Assembly: GCF_005233835.1 (NCBI RefSeq)
Contig: NZ_SZQA01000013.1
Location: 62,001-126,000 of the forward strand
From: Herbidospora galbida
Lineage (GTDB): Bacteria; Actinomycetota; Actinomycetes; Streptosporangiales; Streptosporangiaceae
Direction: 5' to 3'
Length of the DNA: 64,000 nucleotides
In this document: piece after piece, positions 56,426-64,000 of the stretch
Numbering within the stretch: position 1 is the first letter of the stretch
Layout of the letters: each line of letters opens with the position of its first letter
Notes under the pieces: model-generated
What the model was told of the DNA's origin: nothing
Seen by the model: the letters and a program-made list of their open reading frames with translations, nothing else
Database searches by the model: none
Made by a program: the position numbers and the translations under genes

Positions 56426-57700
56426 ATGACCATCACACGGGGGGTGACCCGGCCCGCACGCGTGCACCGGGCCTGGATCGTGGGCGGCATCGCCCTGATC
56501 GCGATCATCGGCGCGGCCGGGTTCCGGGCGACGCCCGGCGTCCTGATCACGCCGCTGCAGGACGAGTTCGGCTGGTCGCGCGGCACCATCGGGTTCGCCG
56601 TGTCGATCAACCTCATGTTCTACGGCCTCACCGCCCCCTTCGCCGCCGCCCTGATGGACCGCTTCGGCATGCGCAGGGTCGTCACCTACGCCCTCGCGCT
56701 GGTCGCCCTCGGCAGCGGCGTGACCGTCTTCATGACCGCGAGCTGGCAGCTCGTGCTCTGCTGGGGCGTGCTCGTCGGGCTCGGCACCGGCTCGATGGCG
56801 CTGGTCTTCGCCGCCACGCTGACCCAGCGGTGGTTCGTGCGCAGCCGGGGCCTGGTGACCGGCATCCTGACCGCCGGGGGCGCGACCGGGCAGCTCATCT
56901 TCCTGCCGGTGCTCGCGCTGCTCGTCGAGGGCAGCGGCTGGCGGACCGCCGCACTGGTCGTGGCGGGCTCGGCGCTGGCGGTGGTGCCGCTGGTCTTCTT
57001 CCTGCTGCGCGACCACCCCGCCGACGTCGGGCTGCTCCCGTACGGCGCCACCGAGCCCCCGCCGCCCCCCGTCCCCGCCACGGTCGGACCGGCCACGCGC
57101 GCCCTGTCGACCCTGCGGAGGGCCGCCCGGACCCGGTCGTTCTGGTATCTGGCCGGCGGGTTCGCCATCTGCGGCGCGTCGACCAACGGCCTGGTCGGCA
57201 CCCACTTCATCCCGGCCGCCCACGACCACGGCATGGCCGAGCCGGTCGCGGCGGGCCTGCTGGCGGTCATCGGGATCTTCGACATCGCCGGGACGATCCT
57301 GTCGGGCTGGCTGAGCGACCGCATCGACGCGCGGGTGCTGCTGGGCGTCTACTACGCCCTGCGGGGCGCCTCGCTGCTGATCCTGCCGCAGCTCTTCAGC
57401 GACTCGGCCCACCCCAGCATGGTCGTGTTCATCGTCTTCTACGGCCTCGACTGGGTGGCCACGGTCCCCCCGACGGTGGCGCTCTGCCGCAAGATCTACG
57501 GCGACGACGGGCCGATCGTGTTCGGCTGGGTCTTCGCCTCCCACCAGATCGGCGCGGCCTTCGCGGCGACCCTGGCCGGGGTGACCCGCGACCACCTCGG
57601 CACCTACGACCTCGCCTGGTACGTATCGGGCGGACTTTGCGCACTTGCCGCCATCATGTCGATACGGATCGCGCGCGGGGCTGGCAGTATTGGCCGGTGA
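56426..57700 (+). CDS. MFS transporter, oxalate/formate antiporter-like
   Basis: A 424-residue protein with 12 predicted helices. MFS features are GWSRGTIGFAVSINLMFYGL, the loop motif DRFGMRRV after helix 2, LTQRWFVRSRGLVTGILTAG and SGWLSDRIDARV after helix 8. The layout resembles the monocarboxylate/oxalate-formate branch, but the substrate is unknown. ATG 56426 has AGCAGGA at good spacing, and ATG 56417 is also possible. The stop overlaps the next gene by GTGA. Confidence 0.88.
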   Translation: MTITRGVTRPARVHRAWIVGGIALIAIIGAAGFRATPGVLITPLQDEFGWSRGTIGFAVSINLMFYGLTAPFAAALMDRFGMRRVVTYALALVALGSGVTVFMTASWQLVLCWGVLVGLGTGSMALVFAATLTQRWFVRSRGLVTGILTAGGATGQLIFLPVLALLVEGSGWRTAALVVAGSALAVVPLVFFLLRDHPADVGLLPYGATEPPPPPVPATVGPATRALSTLRRAARTRSFWYLAGGFAICGASTNGLVGTHFIPAAHDHGMAEPVAAGLLAVIGIFDIAGTILSGWLSDRIDARVLLGVYYALRGASLLILPQLFSDSAHPSMVVFIVFYGLDWVATVPPTVALCRKIYGDDGPIVFGWVFASHQIGAAFAATLAGVTRDHLGTYDLAWYVSGGLCALAAIMSIRIARGAGSIGR

Positions 57701-58389
57701 GCCAATACGTGCTGCCGCTGGTGGTCCGGATCGAACGGGCGACTCCGCCACGGCGTACCGACGCGCTTGAAGCCGCCGCGCTGGCCGTGCTGCGCATGGT
57801 CAACGACCACCGTTCGGGCGGCGAGGGCGAATGGGCCGAGGCCGTCCGGGGCTGGGAGAGCCACGGCATCCGCAAGGTGGTCCGCCGGGCCCGCGGCGCC
57901 GAATGGACGCGGGTGCTCCAGCTGCCCGGCGAGACGGTGACCGCCGGAACCGCCGCCGTACGCGTCCACCCGCCCATCCCGCTCGACGGCTGGCCCAAAG
58001 ACCTGTCGCGGCTGCAGGTGTCCGGGACCGACCTCGACGACCCCGAGCCGCCGGGGCCCGCCGGGGCGCCCTGCGTGCTGTGGATCAACCCCCACCTGGA
58101 GATGACCGCCGGCAAGGCGATGGCCCAGGCCGGGCACGCCGCCCAGCTGGCGTGGTGGGCGACCACGCCGTCCGACCGCGCGGCGTGGGCCGAGACCGGG
58201 TTCGCGGTGTCGGTCCGGACGGCCAGCCCCTACGACTGGGCCAAGCTGGCCGAGGCCGACCTGCCGGCCGTCCGCGACGCGGGGTTCACCGAGATCGCGC
58301 CGGGCTCGGTGACGGTCGTCGCCACCGCGCCGTGGCTGCGCGAGGGCGGCTTCCGCCCGGCGGGCCGGGGCCCGCTGCGCAACACCTAG
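57697..58389 (+). CDS. PTH2-family peptidyl-tRNA hydrolase-like protein
   Basis: A 230-residue protein whose C-terminal half (about 125-225) matches the PTH2 fold: INPHLEMTAGKAMAQAGHAA is the hallmark segment, followed by GFTEIAPGSVTVVATAP. The N-terminal about 120 residues (LPLVVRIERATPPRRTDALE) form an extra domain seen in actinobacterial members. The predicted role is release of tRNA from stalled peptidyl-tRNA, or a derived function. The GTG start overlaps the MFS stop. Confidence 0.85.
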   Translation: MSQYVLPLVVRIERATPPRRTDALEAAALAVLRMVNDHRSGGEGEWAEAVRGWESHGIRKVVRRARGAEWTRVLQLPGETVTAGTAAVRVHPPIPLDGWPKDLSRLQVSGTDLDDPEPPGPAGAPCVLWINPHLEMTAGKAMAQAGHAAQLAWWATTPSDRAAWAETGFAVSVRTASPYDWAKLAEADLPAVRDAGFTEIAPGSVTVVATAPWLREGGFRPAGRGPLRNT

Positions 58390-59372
58390 ACGGTCAGCAC
58401 GTCGGCCCAGACACCTTCGGGCGTGAGCCGCGAGGGTGAAGGGCTGTCGTGGACGATCATCAGCTGCCCGTCGCCCAGCACCGCCAGGCCTTCGGGGCGG
58501 TCGTCTCTGACGCCCGTCGCCAGGTCGGCGACGTGGATGGGCGGGTCGGCGAAGCCGTTGCCGGGCGTCCAGCGCACGATCTTCACCGGACCGTCGTGGG
58601 TCATGGTGGGCCCGGCGAGAATCAGGATCTCCGCGCCGAGCGGGCACAGGTCGCGGATGCCCAGGCCGTCGAGGTCGACGAAGTGGGTGCGGTAGCGGGC
58701 GTCGCCGACCGGAGCGAAGCGCAGCCGGCTCTCGTCGTGGGGGTCGGGCTCGGGGCGGATCTCCAGGATGACGGCCCAGCCGCGCAACACGGGCCCGCGC
58801 AGGCCGACGAACACCCGCTCGCCGATGACCGCGATGCCCTCGATGTCGACGCCGTTGTCCTTGCCCGGCAGCCGCAGGAACGGCGCGAGATGGGGGTCGT
58901 GTTCGAGCATGTCGGCCAGGTTGCGCCCGGGTCCGCACAGGATGGCGGCCCGGCGCGCGCCGTCTCTGCGCACCGGCACGGGCAGGCCGTCGCGGTCGAC
59001 GAGAGGGAGGCGTACGAGAACGAAGCGGTTCTCCTCGCGCAGGACCGTGGCCAGCCGCTTGCGGGCCTTGTCGCCGTTCTGGCCGGGTTTGACGCGCTTG
59101 CGCTTGAGGCTGTGGGAGCCGACGGCCCAGAGCCAGCCGTCGGCGCGGGCCAGGCCCTCGATGTCGGCCTCGTCGTCGGGACCGGCGGGCAGGTCGACGA
59201 AGTCGGCCAGCCGGAAGGTCTGGTGATCCTGGAAGGCGCCGTCGCGCCACGTGAGCCGTTCGACCCCCGCCCACTCGTCTCCGGCGACCCAGAGACACCG
59301 GCCATCCTGGCGCACGGCGGAAAGATCGTGATGGATCGCCGATCCCGGGGCGAACCGGAGCTCTACCTGCAC
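58386..59372 (-). CDS. DUF3616 family protein
   Basis: About 328 residues. The family signatures are ADIEGLARADGWLWAVGSHS, DIEGIAVIGERVFVGLRGPV and RPEGLAVLGDGQLMIVHDSP, a repeating propeller-like pattern matching DUF3616. The function is unknown. I chose GTG 59372 because an in-frame start at 59465 would overlap the divergent gene and its promoter. The 3' end overlaps the PTH2 gene by 4 nt. Confidence 0.78.
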   Translation of the reverse strand: MQVELRFAPGSAIHHDLSAVRQDGRCLWVAGDEWAGVERLTWRDGAFQDHQTFRLADFVDLPAGPDDEADIEGLARADGWLWAVGSHSLKRKRVKPGQNGDKARKRLATVLREENRFVLVRLPLVDRDGLPVPVRRDGARRAAILCGPGRNLADMLEHDPHLAPFLRLPGKDNGVDIEGIAVIGERVFVGLRGPVLRGWAVILEIRPEPDPHDESRLRFAPVGDARYRTHFVDLDGLGIRDLCPLGAEILILAGPTMTHDGPVKIVRWTPGNGFADPPIHVADLATGVRDDRPEGLAVLGDGQLMIVHDSPSPSRLTPEGVWADVLTV

Positions 59373-59458
59373 CCAGTCATTATGAGCCGCAAACCTCGTT
59401 CCCGAAGTGTGATGGCTATCGCACCCGAATTGCCGTGATTTGCCGTACGCTCGCCGAC

Positions 59459-60382
59459 GTGCCACCTGGGGACTATGGGACGAAGGCCACTCCTTCGTAC
59501 GTTGCGGCGGAAGCGGAGACCAGCCCGTTACCGAAGATCACGATCCCGGACCCTCCACCACCGCCGTCGATCAAAGGCCTGGGCGATCTGCCCATGCGGC
59601 TCGTCTACCGGACCGCCGCCGTCGTGACGGTCGTCGCCGCCCTGGGAGTGGTGGCCGCAGGGGTCGTCCTCACCCGCAACGACCCCGGTGAGGCCGCCGC
59701 GGCCGCGCCCGCCCCCAAGGCCGACCCGGTCACGGTCGCCGCGACGACCGCGCCGCCGCCCTCGCCCTCGCCGGTGCTCCCGAGCCCGCCGCCGTCCCCC
59801 TCGGTCAGCGCGCTCTCGACCGCGATGACCGACGCGCTCGACGACCCCCGGGTGCCCGAGCTCCCCGGAGACCAGAAGAAGCTGCGGACCTTCGCCGGCA
59901 AGCCCGCCAAGATCCGCGGCTCGATCAAAGACCAGCGCTCGGGCGTGGCCTTCCCCCGCTTCGCCGGCGACTGGGATCTGGCCTCGGCCTCGCCGTTCGC
60001 GTCCCGCCAGCAGCTGCCCAAGGTCAAGGGGTCGGCCTACCGGGGCCTGCTGGTCTCCTGCCCGGTGCCGATCGAGGTGCAGGACGACCTGAAGGACACC
60101 GCCTTCCTGGCCGCCCGCTGGACGCTCAACCACCACCCGGCCGGCGCCACCCTCAAGTGGACGTCCGCCGATCTGACCACGATCGACGACCGCCCGGCCT
60201 GGGTGCTCGGCTACGACGTCACGTACACGATCAAGGGCGACAAGCGGAAGTCGACCGCCGCGATCGCGCTCGTGGACGTGCCCGCCGCCAAGCCCGCGCT
60301 GGTCTTCATCAGCATCCCGGACAGCCAGAAGAAGAACTACCGCGACATCAACACGGTGATGAGCAAGATCAAGGTGCTTTAG
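59459..60382 (+). CDS. Single-pass membrane protein with Pro/Ser/Thr linker, unknown function
   Basis: About 307 residues. A cytoplasmic N-terminus ends in a proline run, then come one transmembrane helix (about 55-75), an Ala/Pro/Ser-rich linker and an extracytoplasmic domain of about 180 residues (KKLRTFAGKPAKIRGSIKDQ; TSADLTTIDDRPAWVLGYDV; ALVDVPAAKPALVFISIPD). No family is recognised. Two starts are possible (GTG 59459 or GTG 59435), neither with a ribosome-binding site, so a leaderless transcript may apply. Confidence 0.72.
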   Translation: MPPGDYGTKATPSYVAAEAETSPLPKITIPDPPPPPSIKGLGDLPMRLVYRTAAVVTVVAALGVVAAGVVLTRNDPGEAAAAAPAPKADPVTVAATTAPPPSPSPVLPSPPPSPSVSALSTAMTDALDDPRVPELPGDQKKLRTFAGKPAKIRGSIKDQRSGVAFPRFAGDWDLASASPFASRQQLPKVKGSAYRGLLVSCPVPIEVQDDLKDTAFLAARWTLNHHPAGATLKWTSADLTTIDDRPAWVLGYDVTYTIKGDKRKSTAAIALVDVPAAKPALVFISIPDSQKKNYRDINTVMSKIKVL

Positions 60383-60438
60383 ACCCGGTCTCATCTGGGG
60401 AAATATCCCCTTATCTGGACTTCGGGGGGAGCTCCATC

Positions 60439-60933
60439 ATGGCTACATTGATCGCCATCGCGTATGACGACCTCGGTACCGCCGTACAGGTAAGGGACAA
60501 GCTGTTCCAGCTCCAGCAGGAACACCTGATCACACTCACGGACGCCGCCATCGTCGAGCACACCGCCGAGGGCAAGATCAAGATGAAGCCGGCCGTCAAC
60601 ATGGCCGCGACCGGGGCGGCGGGCGGCGCCCTGTGGGGCGGCCTGATCGGCCTCATCTTCTTCATGCCGCTGATCGGCGCGGCCGTCGGCGCCGCGACCG
60701 GCGCCCTGGTCGGCGCCAAGACGGACATCGGGGTCGACGACAAGTTCATGAAGGACGTCGCCGAGGGCCTCAAGCCGGGCGGCGCGGCCCTGTTCCTGCT
60801 CGTCGAGGACAGCACCCGCGACAAGGTGCTGCCGCAGGTCGCGCCCATGGGCGGGCGCATCATCCACACGTCCCTGACGCAGGAGGCCGAGAACCAGCTC
60901 AAGGAGGCCATCGAGGCGGCCCGACACCACTGA
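60439..60933 (+). CDS. DUF1269 family membrane protein
   Basis: A 164-residue protein. It matches DUF1269: LIAIAYDDLGTAVQVRDKLF, then a Gly/Ala-rich membrane hairpin (GGALWGGLIGLIFFMPLIGA), then DKFMKDVAEGLKPGGAALFL. The function is unknown. ATG 60439 has GGGGGAG eight bases upstream. It lies 27 nt before ftsH on the same strand, so co-transcription is likely. A small hairpin (GGGGA-AATA-TCCCC) precedes the gene. Confidence 0.86.
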   Translation: MATLIAIAYDDLGTAVQVRDKLFQLQQEHLITLTDAAIVEHTAEGKIKMKPAVNMAATGAAGGALWGGLIGLIFFMPLIGAAVGAATGALVGAKTDIGVDDKFMKDVAEGLKPGGAALFLLVEDSTRDKVLPQVAPMGGRIIHTSLTQEAENQLKEAIEAARHH

Positions 60934-60960
60934 CGCCTGCCATAGAGCCGAGGAGCCGAC

Positions 60961-62907
<1,947 letters not shown>

Positions 62908-63900
62908 CGCCACCACCGGGCGGTCACCGCCACCGACACGGCGAGCCCGGCGGTCGTCAGCACGCCGCCCTCACCCAGCAGCCAGGGCGAGTGGGGCTGC
63001 GTCATGGCCTGCCCGACGAAGTAGATCGCGGCGTTGAGCGCGGCGTGCAGGACCAGCACCGGCCAGATCGACCCCGTCCTGAGCCGGAACCAGACCAGCG
63101 GGAAGGCCAGCACGACCGACTGCGCGGTGAACCAGAGCAGCGCGTAGGCCATCGGCACCCCCGGGTCCACCGCGCCCGGGACGAACAGCATCAGCGGCAC
63201 GTGGAACAGCGCCCACGCGATCCCGACGACGACCGCGACGACGTCGGCGGAGTGCCGCTCCCCGAGCCGCGTGACGAGGAACGAACTCCACCCGAGCTGC
63301 TCCCCGAGCGCGAGCAGGAGATAGGGCGCCAGCCCGGGGACGAGCCCCACCACGACCATGAGCAGCGGCGGCATCGGCAGCCCGTGGGCGCCGAACGAGG
63401 CCAGCCCGGTGAGCCACCCGGTGCCGTAGGCGAGCCCGACCCCGATGACGGGGATCGCCCAGGCCGTCAGCAGCGTCATCCACGGGACCTTGACGAACCC
63501 CCACGGAAACCCGCGCCCCCGGAAGGCGACGGCGGCGGCGATGGCCGGGGCGAGCGCCTGGCCGTAGAGGGCGAGCTGTACGGGAATCGGCGCCTCCCCG
63601 ATGTGGTCGAGGTCGACCCCCTGGGAGACGGCGTAGGCGACGGCGGGGAGCACGAGAACGGGCAGCACGAGGGCGAACGTGGTGAGCTGGCGGGATATGT
63701 CGGTCTTCACGGTGCAAGCAGACCCGGCGACCGGTCCCGACCGCCTGAACACCGGGTCCCCTTGTGGTCCCGCCTCACTCCAGACGGTCCTCCCCGCCGG
63801 TGCGGCGCCCTCCGGAGCTCGCGGACTCCGGAGCGGGTCCCGGGACCCACGGGACTCTGGTCCCATTCCGCCAACTGCGGATATCCCTGACAATTGCCGC

Positions 63901-64000
63901 ATGCCGACCGTCCGATGGCCCTGGATCGTGCCCGTGCTCTGCGCGGTCGCCGTGGTCGTGGGCGTCGTCCTGACCGCGGGCGTCGAGCACGCCGACACCG
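63901..64000 (+). CDS. Start of a membrane-anchored or secreted protein (partial)
   Basis: ATG 63901 opens a frame that runs off the window: a short polar start followed by a strongly hydrophobic helix (WIVPVLCAVAVVVGVVLTAG) and then a polar stretch. This is a signal peptide or anchor, and nothing more can be said. It is divergent from the CPBP gene. The 190-bp gap holds a 14-bp palindrome at 63835-63848. Confidence 0.5.
   Translation, partial: MPTVRWPWIVPVLCAVAVVVGVVLTAGVEHADT

Overview
This is a high-GC actinobacterial chromosome segment. Domain families, GTG starts, strong GC bias at third codon positions and several family details point to the Streptosporangiaceae or close relatives (Nonomuraea, Streptosporangium, Sphaerisporangium type); this taxonomy is inference. 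About 55 credible genes, one tRNA and several decayed genes are present.

1-9.1 kb: the 3' end of an iterative type I polyketide synthase of the orsellinate/6-methylsalicylate type (AT end, DH/TH-like domain, ACP, no KR), a metallopeptidase-like secreted protein that has lost its zinc site, an ECF sigma factor with a membrane partner, a membrane protein, a cytochrome P450 plus ferredoxin pair, and a HelD-type RNA polymerase recycling ATPase. 9.2-19.1 kb: a NarL-type two-component system, a membrane-anchored propeller protein, small membrane or secreted proteins, a GAF/PP2C/ATPase sigma-regulation phosphatase, a methyltransferase, a PtpB-like phosphatase, and DUF817 and DUF2199 proteins. 19.3-28.8 kb: two large convergent secreted carbohydrate-active proteins separated by a double hairpin, an epoxide hydrolase with a divergent WYL regulator, and a DUF6000 protein.

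28.8-35.6 kb and 43.4-47.1 kb are accessory-looking stretches with decayed genes (DUF1697, DUF4265, and a frameshifted orphan). They also hold a second two-component operon, a DUF1996 secreted protein, an ankyrin protein, dispersed repeats and a tRNA-Ala(GGC) whose 3' flank has a decayed copy 1.5 kb away.

35.6-40.1 kb is the most interesting part: a compact RiPP operon with a 53-residue double-glycine precursor, a graspetide-type ATP-grasp ligase, a parvulin-related maturation protein, a 60-residue one-helix membrane protein and a C39-peptidase ABC exporter. It faces a large SARP-ATPase regulator. The expected product is a Cys-free peptide crosslinked by side-chain ester or amide bonds.

49.2-55.4 kb is a stressosome-like partner-switching operon: a divergent STAS antagonist, then RsbR, RsbS, RsbT, an RsbX-like phosphatase carrying its own RsbT-like ATPase domain, a hybrid kinase and a receiver-PP2C phosphatase, nearly all with overlapping start and stop codons. 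55.4-64 kb holds a GlxA regulator, an MFS transporter, a PTH2 hydrolase, a DUF3616 protein, membrane proteins, FtsH and a CPBP-family protein. No CRISPR array, rRNA or complete insertion sequence was seen.
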